DNA from: Cacajao melanocephalus
Lineage: Eukaryota > Chordata > Mammalia > Primates > Pitheciidae
Direction of reading: 5' to 3'
NCBI GenBank assembly: GCA_963573385.1
Contig: CAUYLG010061893.1
Coordinates: 1 to 64,000, forward strand
DNA length: 64,000 nt
The position numbers were made by a program, and so were the translations under genes. The notes beneath the pieces are model-generated. The model had not been told where the DNA came from and ran no database searches. It saw only the letters and a list, made by a program, of their open reading frames with translations. Shown in pieces: positions 39,097 through 52,139 of this stretch. Numbering within the stretch: the stretch's first letter is position 1; each line of letters opens with the position of its first letter.

Positions 39097-39550
<454 letters not shown>

Positions 39551-40159
39551 TAGAACCCCAGTACTGAGTCCTCCTCCTTATGAAGATTCAGTTCAGATTA
39601 ACCAGGTAGCTGCTATGGAACCCACAGCCAGAAGGACAGCATTGTGCCCTGTCATTATTTTAGGCTGTCGTGGGAGGAAGGAGCCTCTCTTGGCAGAGAT
39701 GAACTTTGAGACAAGTCCTGACAGGAGGGGCAGAGAACTGATGTGGAACTTATCATTGTCATGACATTCCAGGATATAAGCTGAAAGTGAGAAGAAGATG
39801 TGAGGTGATCCATTTGTCTAGAAAGCAATGTCCTGTCCAGCTCCTGATGCTTTTTATTTTTCAAAAGCTAAAAAGCAAGAAGGAGAGAACATGCTAGTGC
39901 CATGCAGAAGCTAAAGCAGATGTGTTTCTGTTCACTTTTCTTCCACTGGCACCCCTTTGGCCTTTATTGTATATAAATCCTAGCTAAATTGGAATGACCA
40001 CGCTGCCTTTCATAGGAACAGACATTATAATGGCTTCCCAAATAACTGGCCCACTTTCCTGCCCCATGTGGCACAGGAGTACCTACGAGTGTCGTACCCA
40101 CAGCAGGCTCCAGGGATATAGAAAGGAATGAGACCACGTGTGGAAGAAAGGGACCCAAG

Positions 40160-40600
<441 letters not shown>

Positions 40601-41894
40601 GGTGGGCTTCAAGATTTGGGGAGCACATCAGCTCATCTACAACATGGCCCTTGATCAGTGCTGCATTAACAGTGATCGCTGCCACCCCTGCTGCTGGTTG
40701 GTGATTATCTGAGCGGTGATTGTTAGTGCTGTTCATTGTCCGGTCTCTGCCTCGATGGCCTTTCTACACGTGCCATATTTCTTTGGGTGATAATAATCCA
40801 TTTCTGATTGAGCCACAGGGTAAAGGCTTTTGGCACTTGCTTCTCTCGTGTTATTTCATGATAATCACAGTCCACATAAGCTTTCCCTGGCTAATGAATC
40901 AGGAGCCAGTGGGAACAGGAATCCCTGGAAATTGCTGTGCCAGACTTTTAAACCAAAATCAAATCACATGCTTTTGGATAGCCAGTGTCTGTGCAAAGTG
41001 CTCCATAGAGTCAGCCCCCACTTCACCAGAATGCAGCTGTGTTTACCTCAAGCATGAGCCAGAACGGATGGGGTCACACGCCTGTCTCATCTTGGGGCAG
41101 TCCTCCCCTCCATCCACTCCCCAACTTCTGCAGATCTGGTCCTAAAAGAGAAGGGGTCTCCACATGAGGGTCCCTAGGAAACCTCCTCTGATGCGTTTTC
41201 CAGTCTGGGTCATCCTGTTCAAACAGAGGTTCCAGCTGTGAATGGGTTCACTGTGTCTTCCAGCTGGTGAGCTTGGTCTTGGAAAGCTCTTAATTATTTA
41301 AAGTGCATATTGAGTTTTGTGGCCACACCTCATACTGTCTAGCTGAGTTTGTTAAAAAAGATGAAAAATTCAACTGGCCAGAATAACCTGCCTTTTCTGG
41401 TATTTGTGCAAGTTCCATTCATATGCTTCCTAGATCATTTAAAATACAACTATACTAATTACATTTACCTCCTCAGCTATATTCTATGTTGAGCAGAAAG
41501 AAAACAAAGATGATTTATGTACTTAATGTAACATTCACAAGTACATCAGAGTCATTTCGCACTTTTCTTTACCTAAGTGCCTTATTTTATGACACTTACA
41601 TTTAATGAGTTACTCTCAATCATCTATGAGTTATTAATTTATAACAAAATAAATTAAAAGTGCTGGATCCTAAAGCACCCTTGTTGAAAGAACACATCAT
41701 TAGAAACACTACGTAGCATTATTTTGCTACATGTTTCTCTGAGGGAAAAACAGAAGAGAACTTTTTGAAAGAAAGACCTTAAATGTTCCACCAACAAAAC
41801 GGAGACAAGCTTGTCCATATTTTACTGTGAATTAGTGGAGGGGGAGCATGGGTCTTCCAAATGCTTATTGGTTATTTTTAAAGTGTTTTGTTTT

Positions 41895-42178
41895 GGCTGG
41901 GCATGGTAGCTCACGCCTATAATCCCAGCACTTTGAGAAACTGAGGCGGGCAGATTATTTGAGGTCAGGAGTTCAAGACCATCCTGGCCACCATGGTGAA
42001 ACCCCGCCTCTACTGAAAATAAAAAATAAATAGCTGGGCATGGTGGTGCGCACCTGTAATCCCAGCTACTCGGGAGGTTGAGGCACAAGAATCGCTTGAA
42101 TCTGGGAGACAGAGGTTGCACAGATTGTGAGACTACACTCCATCCTGGGTGACAGACTCTGCCTCAGAAATGATATAA
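41895..42178 (+). mobile_element. Alu with internal deletion and target duplication
   Basis: A dimer with a damaged right arm ('gttgcacagattgtgagac'). AAAGTGTTTTGTTT is repeated at 41880-41893 and 42180-42193. Confidence 0.93.
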
Positions 42179-43054
42179 TAAAGTGTTTTGTTTCATTAAA
42201 GTTGGATGAAAGTTGGTGTATTTATGCCCATCTTAGAAAGTGCCTTTATCTCTTGGTAAAGTTTTCTCCCGTGTAGGAACTGGAGGAATTCACAAAGTAG
42301 ATTGAGGGACACAGGCAAACATGCGTTTTGCAGAATTCTTTTAGGGGATGTAGGAGGTGTAATAGCTCTTCCCTAAAGAGGAAGGTTGGCACCTTTTTGG
42401 TTTCCTGGCCAAGCCCCCAGCTCTCAGGAGTCCTAAGCAAAGCCACTAGAGTCCTGTTTGACTTTGCAAAGCCACATCATTCTGAGACAGAGTTGGGTAA
42501 CTCTGAAGCCAAGATCCCTGCTTCTCCTGCTACAGTGTAGGGTTGCTGCAGGGAGGGGTTGTGCAGTCAGGGACTACTGCATCTCCCAGCCTCCGCTGGC
42601 ATCTAACTTGGGCTAAGTGACTTCTCTCCAAAGGGTTAGGAGTCAACCGAGGCAGATAAGAAGCAGATGGGTATTTTCCACCCTCCACTTCCCTGTTCCA
42701 CTGGCTGCATCACAGAATCCCCAAGTTTCAAGGGATGGCACAGCTGCAAGGGGGGAGAAGGATCAAGGATCACCAAGGGGTGAAGTGACACCTGTCAACC
42801 AATAACATGAATCAAAACTAAACTTCTATGTGCCAAACCTCTGAACTGAAGAGTCTGACATAACAGCTAGCATGACACTCATTATACAGTCTCCGTCTCT
42901 CCCCACAAGCTCAGAGTTGGAGTCAGTCTGAGAACCTACATCCTCCACCATATATACTTAGATATCCTCATTGTCCAAAAGCTTCTATGTGGCTTTGTTT
43001 ATATTCTGAATATAATAAAAATTAATTTAAAGTGTATCTGGACAGAAAATGTCA

Positions 43055-43150
43055 GTCTTTAAACACCACAAGAACAGGGATCATGTCTGTCTTGCTCACC
43101 TGCATATCCCCAGCACCTTGCACAGTGCCCGGTGGGGTGCTGATAGAAAG
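43055..43150 (+). mobile_element. L2 3'-end fragment
   Basis: Sense L2 tail: 'agaacagggatcatgtctgt', 'catatccccagcaccttgc', 'acagtgcccggtggggtg'. Confidence 0.75.
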
Positions 43151-43601
43151 GGATTGGGGGAAGGAAAAAATTATTCATGGGCAATGGTGGTATTGTCAAT
43201 CTCATGTTCACAATCAGAGTAGCCTTGCTAAGATCAACTCTTGGCAGGCAATCTCCAAGGAGCAATGCAGGAACCATTTCCCTCTGTCATAATAAGCTGT
43301 TTCTCTGTCATCCAGAATGATAAACTAATCCTATTTTGAAAGAGTCCTTGAATGACAAAGTTTTAGAAGAAGAAATGCTTGATTATCAGACATTTTTTGG
43401 AAATTAGTTAGGTCTGAAATGAGTAGACTAATACAGGTGAAGTTTCATTATGCTGTCTGATTGAACTGAGTGTAAAAACCTATCTTTAAGAAGTTTCAGT
43501 TCCACATTTATACTGGCCAGAATTTCACAAGCTCCTAAAACTCACTGAGTCCTGGAAGAGAAGAATTTAGAGAATTTGTGCATTTAGGGTCTTAAAAGTC
43601 C

Positions 43602-44260
43602 TGCTAGCTTTTTTATTGATATAAAATGTATATTATGTGTAAATGTGTTTTTTACATGCATAGAATATGTACTGATCAAGTTAGTATTGGGGGTATCCAT
43701 CACTTTGAGTATTTATCGTTTTTATGCATTGATATCATTTCATGTCCTCTCTTCTCATTACTTTGAAATATACAAAATATGGTTGCTAAGTAGAGTCACC
43801 CTAGTCTTTTTTCTTGTACTTTTTTATTCTATCTAACTGTATGTTTGTACCCATTAACCAACTTCTCTTCACCTCTATCCTCCGCCACCACCTACCTTTC
43901 CCAGTTTCTGGTGCTATTCTATTCTCTATGTCCTTGAGATCAAGTATGTTTAGCTCCTGCATGAGTGAGAACATGTAGTATTTCTCTTTCTGTGCCTGGA
44001 TTATTTAAATTAACAGAATGACCTTCGTTTCCATCCACGTTGCTGCAAATGACATGATTTCATTCTTTTTTGTAGCAGAATAGTATTCCATTGTGTATAT
44101 ATGCCACATTTTCTTTATCCATTTGTCCATTGATAGACACGTAGGTTGATCCCATATCTTAGCTACTGTGAATAGTGCTATGATAAACATGCAAGTACAG
44201 GTATCCCTTTGATACACTGACTTATTTTCCTTTGCATAAATACCCAGCAATGGGATTACT
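43602..44260 (-). mobile_element. L1 3' end: ORF2 C-terminus and 3' UTR
   Basis: The - strand frame at 44005-44250 encodes the L1 ORF2 C-terminal region, including YYSATKKNEIMSFAATW. The 3' UTR follows to 43602. The element is truncated and inactive; a middle-aged L1 (L1MA/L1PB range) is likely. Confidence 0.9.
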
Positions 44261-44284
44261 TCCTCCTATGGGATTTGAGAACCT

Positions 44285-44725
44285 ATATCTGTTTCAATTA
44301 CTACTGCTCCTTAACAAACTACTCTGAACTTTATGGCATTAACAACTCTTCTGTTGGCATCAGGAGACAGTTTTTCCCTGCTCCATGATGTTTAGAGCAT
44401 GTGCTGGAGGGGGCAACTCTACAGCTGGAGGCCAAACACAGCTGTTTTCTTCCTCCAATATCTGGAGGTTGATGCTGGTTGACATGGACCACCTAAGTTG
44501 GAACTGTCAACCTGAGCATCTACAGATGCCTCTTCTGATGGCCTGGGCTTCCTCCCAGGAGGGTGGCCCATGGTAATCACACTGCATTCATGTTTACAGC
44601 TCAGAGCTGCAGAAGTCTCAATGGACACGCAGCAGAAGCTCCATTCCTTTTAGGACCTAGCCTTGAAGTCACATAGTGTCACTTCCACCATAGTTTATGT
44701 CAAGGCAGTCAAGAGCCTGCCCAGT
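44285..44725 (-). mobile_element. MaLR-type LTR fragment (MLT1-like)
   Basis: The order 'tactgctccttaacaaacta', 'ccctgctccatgatgttta', 'gatggcctgggcttcctcc', 'ttttaggacctagccttga' and 'gtcacttccaccatag' fits antisense MaLR LTRs. The subfamily is uncertain. Confidence 0.45.
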
Positions 44726-46054
44726 TTCAAGCTGGGGGTGGGAACATCAACTTTGCCTCTTGACTGAATGATGGCAAGATCATCCTGGGGAAGAGTACAT
44801 GGAATGAGAGGTATTGCTGCTACCACCTTTGGAAAATATGATTTTCCACAACATCTAAAGCAAAGGTGGTGTTTAAAGAGAGTACTGCACTGACCTCTGT
44901 TAGGAAGAGGTATTACTGGGCCAGGAAAGGCTGCCATTGACAGAGGCTTGGGGCTTAGGGGGCAAGAGAAGTGGCTCAGATGGAGAATTCTACCAGGGTA
45001 CCAGCAGTTCACTTTCTCTAACCTGACCCCAGAGAGCAGTCAGAACCCTGATTTTCCCCTGAGCTTGTGGGCAGCTGGCCTAGCTTATAGCCCATCTAGA
45101 CACCGTGGGATGCACCCAGCTCCCCATAAACTTCAGCTGCAGCGTCTGCTGTCTCCTTTCTCTGAGAAGCAGGGCCTTTATCAGTAAAGCAGAAAATCAT
45201 ATCAACCTGGATAGAGAAGACTAATAAAAGTGATAATAAATTATTCAGAGAGTAGAAAACTACTCTGGAGCTGCCAAATGATAAGAGCAAAAACGTGATG
45301 TGTTTTCTGTCCATGAATCTTCTGAATTCCTTTTTCCATTCTGATTTTTTCCCCTTCCAAATAGGTGAATTACTTTTAGGCAAATAATGTCCAAGAAGTG
45401 CAGTGATGCAGGCCACTGACAACACAGTCATGTATAACCCAAGTCACGTCCTTTTATGCACTGAACTGCCAGGGGACCTAGCATTAACAAAAACCACACG
45501 TAAGATAGAAACAGCCATATGCTGAGTTAAGGCATGAATAAGAAATCACTCCCAGAAGCAGCGAGAACAGCAGAGCAGATTGCTATTGTGGCTCTGTAGG
45601 TTGAGTGCTCTGAGAATTGGGAGGCCCTGTCGGCAGCTGTGTGTATTCAAATCAGATGGCATTAGTGAGGGGTAAGGCCAGACCATGGTGCCATCCTAGG
45701 AGCCAGGCAACCAACCCATCAAACAGGTGGCAGACACTGCAGGGTGTGATGGTCTCAAAGTAGCAGAAACCACAGCAAGTCCAAGACCCAGTTACCAGTT
45801 TATGGGGCTGGAAGCCTGGAAACCAAGGTGTGAAACCAAACAGGTGGGAACTTGGGTACCAGCAGCAGCATCTTAAGTAGTTCCAAGGCCAAGTTGCGTG
45901 GGAATGCTGGGTGCTAGGTGCTTGAAACAAAAAAGAGGAAGAGAAACTGTGTGTGGCAGGTGATACGGGGGTTGTGTGCATGCACGGGTGCATGTATGCA
46001 TGTGTCTGTGTGTGCATATGTGTGTAATAGAGCAATAGTTTTAAATTTTGTCAT

Positions 46055-46410
46055 TTGATCATTGGGTTGGTCAGTTGAATGACTGGTCCATTGTTTGGTG
46101 GATTGAATGGCTGGTCCATTGCTCGGTGGGTTGGTTGGCTGATCCACTGTTTGGTAGGTTGGCTGGCTGGTCCATTGTTTGGTGAGTCAGTTAGCTGGTC
46201 CATTTTTTGCTGGGTTGGTTGGCTGGTCCATTGTTCTGTGGGTCAGTTGGCTTGTCCATCATTTGGTAGTTTTGTTGGCTGGTCCATTGTTTGTTTAGTA
46301 GGTTTGTTGGCTGGCCCATTGTTAGGTGGGTTGGTTGGCTGGTCCATTATTCTGTGGGTTGATTGGCTGGTCCATTGTTCAGTGGGTTGGTTGGTTGGTC
46401 CATTGTTGGT
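46055..46410. repeat. 28-bp minisatellite, about 13 units
   Basis: Units begin ctggtccattg and continue with a variable ttnggtgggttggttgg part. The period is 28 bp, with one 32-bp unit. Units are diverged and adjacent, with no spacers. The open frame at 46079-46450 is a by-product of the array (84 bp, or three units, per 28 codons). Confidence 0.95.
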
Positions 46411-48165
46411 CTCAGGGATGTTCAGCAGAGGAACACTTCCTTCTAATTGAAAAAAGATCACATAAAGAAATGCCATATGGAAAAGAAGAGCTTTTCTGGC
46501 TGTATTCAAAAAGCACTTATATTTTTCCCAGGCATATTTCAAATCCTCTTGATCAGAGGCTAAGCCACAAGATACAGATTTGTTGCTGTTAGAAGCACCA
46601 TGTTATAGCCTGGAAATCAAGCTATCTTCCTTGTTGCCACTTAGGTGACCAAAGTGTCTTCCCACACTCCCTGCCCTTCCAGAGTCATGGACCCCTACTC
46701 AGAGTGAAGGCCAGGTGAAAGCCTCACCTGCACAGCCACCAGGAAAATTTTCAGACATATGAGGAATCCTCCAGTTTCCTCTGTTGGAATTCCTTGCTTG
46801 TACAGCAGATCCAGAGGAGGGGAGATTTTGCAGGTGCTCTGGGTGAATCTTAGGGAACGTACTCTAGGAAGCAAGCCACTGGCCAGTGAATAAGTCAGGA
46901 TTTCCTGAATCCCTGCAGGGATTCGCTTACTAATTGTAAACAGAAAACACAGTATCCTCCTGGGAGTGGCAGGGCTGGGGCTGGGAGCGGGGAAATTGTA
47001 TCCTGCCCACTCACTAGGACTCTTATCTGCTGCTCTTCCTTTAAGAGAGCTTGGCCTCACCTTGCATGGATGGTCTCACCTTTATCACCAGCTCCATGTG
47101 TGTTACTGTCATATTCTTCTGCTCAGTTTCCCTCTACCCCTTTACACGTATCTAGCTTCTTTCACAGGTTTTTTTCTCTATCCCATATGGAAGCTTCCAT
47201 CCTCCCTCGTGAGAAAGAGGAATTGTTCACGTCCTTGCCTGAGGAGGCCAGCCTGTGTGTAAGCTCTCAGGCAGGAGAGGGACCTCCCCTTTATCCCATG
47301 GGTCTGAACAGATTCCTTATGCACCTCTTGTGGCACATTTGGTGGCATGTTGGCAGGGGTTTCTTGCCCACCCTCCTCCAAGTACCAAGTACATCTGGAG
47401 TAGTGGAGCAGTCACTGGTCTGCTGTGGGTTGGGGCAGGGGTCCTGTGAAAAGGTGAGATTGACAGCCCCACCCCTGGTCAGGGTCCTGCATTTTTATTT
47501 TGCTGCAAGTAAAATTGGGTCCCCAAAATTATGCAGTCATCCTAAGGGTAAATAAGCCAATTTGAATTCAAATGCTCTCTCCCAGTTCCTGTTCATGGGT
47601 GAATTCGGCACTTTAGCCCCAGTAAATGATTAACAGCACAGGTGTCAGGGTCAGAATAGCTCAGACAGACCTGTGTGCTTCTGGTCCTGAGGCTGCATTC
47701 CCTGAAGTGCGTTCCACACAATGTTAGTAATGCAGCATGTTAATTAGGCTTCTGTGGTCAAAGCAGTTTGTGGAGTGTATCGTTTTTGACTGCAGAACTC
47801 CCTACTCTTTAAAGTATTAATATGGACTGGAACCTTCCAAGTGGAGGACACAGAATGTGGTATCTTCCAGCATATTTTACCAAACTAGGAAAAAAGCTGG
47901 AAATATACATGGGAGAAGAAGAAAATGATAGGCCCTGTCATAGACCTTCTTTTCCACTGAATATGACACCTGTGCTAGCATTCTAAGAAGCACATTTTTG
48001 AAGATATTATTTAACTATTCAAAATAAAATAAGAGATAGATGGAACTGCGAGCTAAAAAGAGATACAATATGCGGACATTGGTGAATATGGTAGTAGAAA
48101 ACAGTAGAACATTTGTTTGGAACAAAGCAAAGGCAAAGAGGAGGCTAAATGGAGGCAATAGCCCC

Positions 48166-48572
48166 TGTCTTTACCTGTTTCTGTTGCTGTTAAAGAATAC
48201 CTGAGGCTGGGTAGCTTGCAGAAAAGAGGTTCCTTTGATTGATTATTCTGCAGGCTGTACAAGAAGCATGGTGCCAGCGTCCGCATCTAGTAAGAGCCTC
48301 AGGCAGCTTCCACTATGATGGAAGGTGAAGCAGAGATTATATGGCGAGAGAAGAAGCAAAAAGAGAGAGGAGGGGGTGCCACACTCTTTAACAATCACTG
48401 TCACAGGAACTAATGGAGTAAGAACTCATTCATTACTGTAAAGACTGCACCAAGCCATTCATGAGGGATCTGCTTCCAGGATCCAAACGCCTCCCATTAG
48501 GCCCCACCTCCAACACAGGGGATCAGATTTCAACATGAGATTTGGAGGGGCCAAACAAATGAAACCATAGCA
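48166..48572 (-). mobile_element. MST-type LTR (MaLR), solitary
   Basis: Antisense MST LTR text from 'gaatacctgaggctgggtag' through 'ctgcaggctgtacaagaagc', 'accaagccattcatgaggg', 'ccccacctccaacacagggg' to 'aaaccatagca'. It begins TG and ends CA; the flanking pentamers (gcccc/gtcct) match only partly. Confidence 0.85.
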
Positions 48573-49622
48573 GTCCTCTAGCAAATGAAGGCTTGAGATG
48601 CCTCCTGCTTGGAACAGATGACAATGCCAAGAAAATCTGAAGGGAACACCTAAGAGTAATACAGTATTTCAACATCTTGACCAATGCTGGATACCTCCTT
48701 AAACTAGACGTTGCTCCTCTAATAAATCTCTGACCTTTTTTTAGGATTTTTTCATTGCCTAAAGAGGTAAAGGAAATAACAAGGATTGGTTTGACCAACA
48801 AGGAAAAACTGCTTAGTGAGTGAAGTTTACAGGGACAAGAGAGAAAGTAACCATGGCATCCTGAAATTTATGAAAGGAAAGTGCATGGTGAGTGGGTGCA
48901 AGCTTTTCAATTCGGAGATTTGAGTTTGACCCTTTCTCCCTATAGGATAATGATGGGAACAACAGCCAGGTAGAAACTGTATATATAGAAGACAATAACC
49001 CATTTACAAACTCAACCAAGAAAAAAAAACATACACTTTTAAATTCCTGGTAGTAAATGTAATAAAAAGTTATAGAACTATGTAAAGAAAGCTTTAAAAC
49101 TCTCCTGAGAATAAACAACATAAAAATGTCAATCCTTCCTGTGTTCATTTATAAATTGAATGTTATCCCAATTAAAATATCCAAATGTTTGTTTTAGGAA
49201 GTGGACAAGAACACCCTGGAAAAGAAGAGCAATAGGGGGAACTAGCTGTTCTACAGGTTAAAATATACTCTGAAGCTTCAATAGTTAAAGCAATGTGGTA
49301 CTGGCACATGTTCAAACAAATATCTAGAAATAGACCTATATACAGAAAGAACTTTAGTACATAGCAAATTAGTCTTGTGTAAGTGAAAGAAAGATGCAGT
49401 ACTTAATAAGAAATACTGGGGAAACTCAGAAACCACCTAAAAAAGTTAATATTATCATATCTCCTACTATAAGCCTAGATAAATTCCAAATGGAATTTGA
49501 TGTAAAACCTGAAATCTTATGAATACTAGATAAAGACGTGGGGCAATTATTTTATTACTTGTCTCACTGTGGTACAAAGTTTAGAAGTCATCGAAGAAAA
49601 GATTGATTATAAATTAAACTAC

Positions 49623-49905
49623 TTTTCTTTTGAGACAGAGTCTTTCTCTGTCACCCAGGCTGGAGTGCAGTGGTGTGATCTCAGCTCCCTAAAACCTCTG
49701 CCTCTCGGATTCAAGTGATTCTCCTGCCTCAGCCTCCAAAGTAGCTGGTATTACAGGCCTACACTACCACACCTGGCTAATTTTTGTATTTTTAGGAGAG
49801 ACAGGGTTTCACCATGTTGGCCAGGCTGGCCTCAAACTCCTGGCCTCAAGTGTTCCACCCACCTCAGCCTCCCAAAGTGCTAGGATTATAGGCATGAGCT
49901 TGGCC
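49623..49905 (-). mobile_element. AluS-like inside L1M
   Basis: Antisense Alu from tgagacagagtctttctctg to 'ataggcatgagcttggcc'. TAAACTA flanks both sides as a short target duplication. Confidence 0.92.
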
Positions 49906-50525
49906 CTAAACTATATTTTTAAAAAATGCTTAAAGACTACTGCTTGGTAAAAAATAAAAATAAAAAATAATGAAATCACCATCAGCCAAGTGAAAAACCA
50001 AATTAGCAAACTGGAAAAAAAAATATTTGTAACTCATATGATAAACAAAGGGCTCATCTCTATTAACAACTCCATAGAGAAATGTACAAAGGATATAAAC
50101 AGATACTTCATAGGAAAGGATGTTGAAATGACTCAAATACATATAAAAAGATGCTTACTCTCACTCTTATGAGAGAAATGTGAATGAAGACATACTTTTA
50201 CCTGTCAAATTAACAAATAAATAAAAAGGAGGCTCGTTAATATACCATGTTAGCAAAGCTGAGAGGAAACAAGTACTTAATACATTTCCAAGGCAGTACA
50301 CACTGCACTGATAAATCTCATGAGGAGTAATTTGTATTATAGCACCTATCAAAATCACAAAGGCATATCTGCTTAGACCTTGTAGCTTCACTCCTAGTTT
50401 GAACATGATATCATCGCAGCATTGTTTGTAATTAGCTAAAGATTAGAAACAACCTAAAATATTTAACAATCAGGAACTGGCTAAAGAGATTGTGAATACA
50501 ACCTTATGGTAGAATGCTCTTCAGC

Positions 50526-50868
50526 TGGATGGGCATGGTGGCTCACGCCTGTAATCCCTGCGCTTTAGGAGGCCAAGGCGGGTGGATCACCTGAGGTCAG
50601 GAGTTCAAGGCCAGCCTGGCCAATATGATGAAACCCCATGTCTACTAAAAAATACAAAAAATTAGCTGGGCGTGGTGTTGCGCACCTGTAATCCCAGCTA
50701 TTCAGGAGGCTGAGGCGGGAGAATCACTTGAATCTGGGAGGCGGGGGTTGCAGTGAGCTGAGATCCCACCACTGTACTCCAGCCTGGGCAACAAGAGCAA
50801 AAAACTCCGAAAAAAAAAAAAAGAAAGGAAGGAAGGAAGGAAGGGGAGAGAGAGAGAGAGAAAGAAGG
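50526..50868 (+). mobile_element. AluS-like with (GGAA)n(GA)n tail
   Basis: A full dimer ending in A13, then GAAA/GGAA and GA repeats to about 50866. The flanks share a gctcttcagctg / gctgttcagctg target duplication. Confidence 0.92.
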
Positions 50869-51179
50869 CTGTTCAGCTGTAAATAAAAGGGTTAGTGTTT
50901 ATGCAATAAGAAAAGATCTCTAAGAAATATTGTTCAGTGAAAAAGCAAGATCTACTACCATTTAAATTTTTTAAAAAATAAAAAGCAGGAAGAATTGCTT
51001 GAATATTCATTTAAAACCTCTAGAAGGATTAAAAAAAAAAACTTTAAAAAGTGGTTTCCTGTTAGTAAGATGGGAACAGGGCAAATGGTTAAATGCACTA
51101 TATTGTCAAAAAGAAGTATGTAATTCAAAAACAACAACTAAAGAGAGGGGGCTGTTCAAAAAAAAATAAGAACCAAGAG

Positions 51180-52130
51180 CATCAGTATGACCAGGGTGCA
51201 TTCTGATGAGCTCAGTTTTTAAAAGCATGTACAGAAAGTGAACAGAGAGGCACATACCCAAGGCTGAATGCCAAATAAGGTCAAGAGCAGCCTCCAGATG
51301 AGCTAAGCCTTTAAAGATGTCAAGGGCAAGGGCATTTTTTTTCAGTCATTGTGAGGGAGAATATAACAAGGAAGATCAATATCACTGTGGAGTTGGGGGA
51401 GATGGCAGAATGCTAGCTGGTGACAGACAGAAAGAACCACTTCCCTGTTATGACCCTACTGCTTCTCACATGGGGATCCTTTAGGTTGTGCTTGTACTTG
51501 GGACTCTGAACTTCATCCATGTCCAAAACCAGACAAGGCTGATGTCCCATATGGGAAAAATTATTCTCTCCCTTGTGACTGTCTGGATTCATTGACTTCC
51601 ATGAAGACTGGCCTTGGTTGTCCTTTGGCTTAATGATCTAGGAGTACCATATTTGGCTTGTCTGCGTTCCTGTGGACTGATTCATTCCTTTATGCCTTTG
51701 ACTTCTTCAAAACCTCCCTATGCACTGGCTTTCTATATCCTTAGTAGTGTTCACATTCTCCTCTACTCTCAAAACCCAACCCATCTGGAACTCATTTCAG
51801 CCTCAACCAGCTACACCAGACCTAACAAATCAACCAAGAAGCCCCCCACCAGGCGTTGGGCCTCTTCTTTCCAGAGGTCACCAGTGGTTAAAATGTGGGC
51901 TTTACTTTTTTGGTGTCAAACCATTGGAAAGAAATGTCACCGTCTTCTCCCATCTAAGAATATAATATTTAAATAGGATAAGGACAATGAAGCACAAACT
52001 TTATGAAGAAGGAGATAAAATCTAAGAAAGGAGACAAAATAGAAATATGCTTACCACTTTAAAAATCTTCAAGTCTTTAGGCCCTAGTTACTTCTATCCC
52101 AGGGCAATAAAAAGACTTGCAAAAAGGATT
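51180..52130. other. unassigned ~950 bp between two L1M copies
   Basis: The text is unlike the L1 on either side and I cannot name it. A 120-codon open frame (51614-51976, +) has no motif I recognise. It could be single-copy sequence, an unrecognised LTR or a decayed retrocopy. Confidence 0.4.
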
Positions 52131-52139
52131 ATGAAAGAT

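Larger units (their letters stand above)
48960..51130 (+). mobile_element. L1M LINE 3' half, split by two Alus
   Basis: Degenerate L1 ORF2 text runs in order: 'ccaattaaaatatccaaatg', 'gcaatgtggtactggcac', 'gcaaactggaaaaaaaaat', 'caccatcagccaagtg', 'cagcattgtttgtaattagc'. Stops in all frames; boundaries approximate. Confidence 0.75.

Noticed and set aside
46055..46410. regular ~28-bp repeats as a CRISPR array
   Set aside because: Units are directly adjacent with no spacers, and the context is a primate intron.
46079..46450. 123-codon + frame with tryptophan-rich repeats
   Set aside because: It is the translation of the 28-bp minisatellite and has no independent support.
47070..47555. 161-codon + frame
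   Set aside because: No domain, no splice or promoter context, and the peptide resembles random translation.
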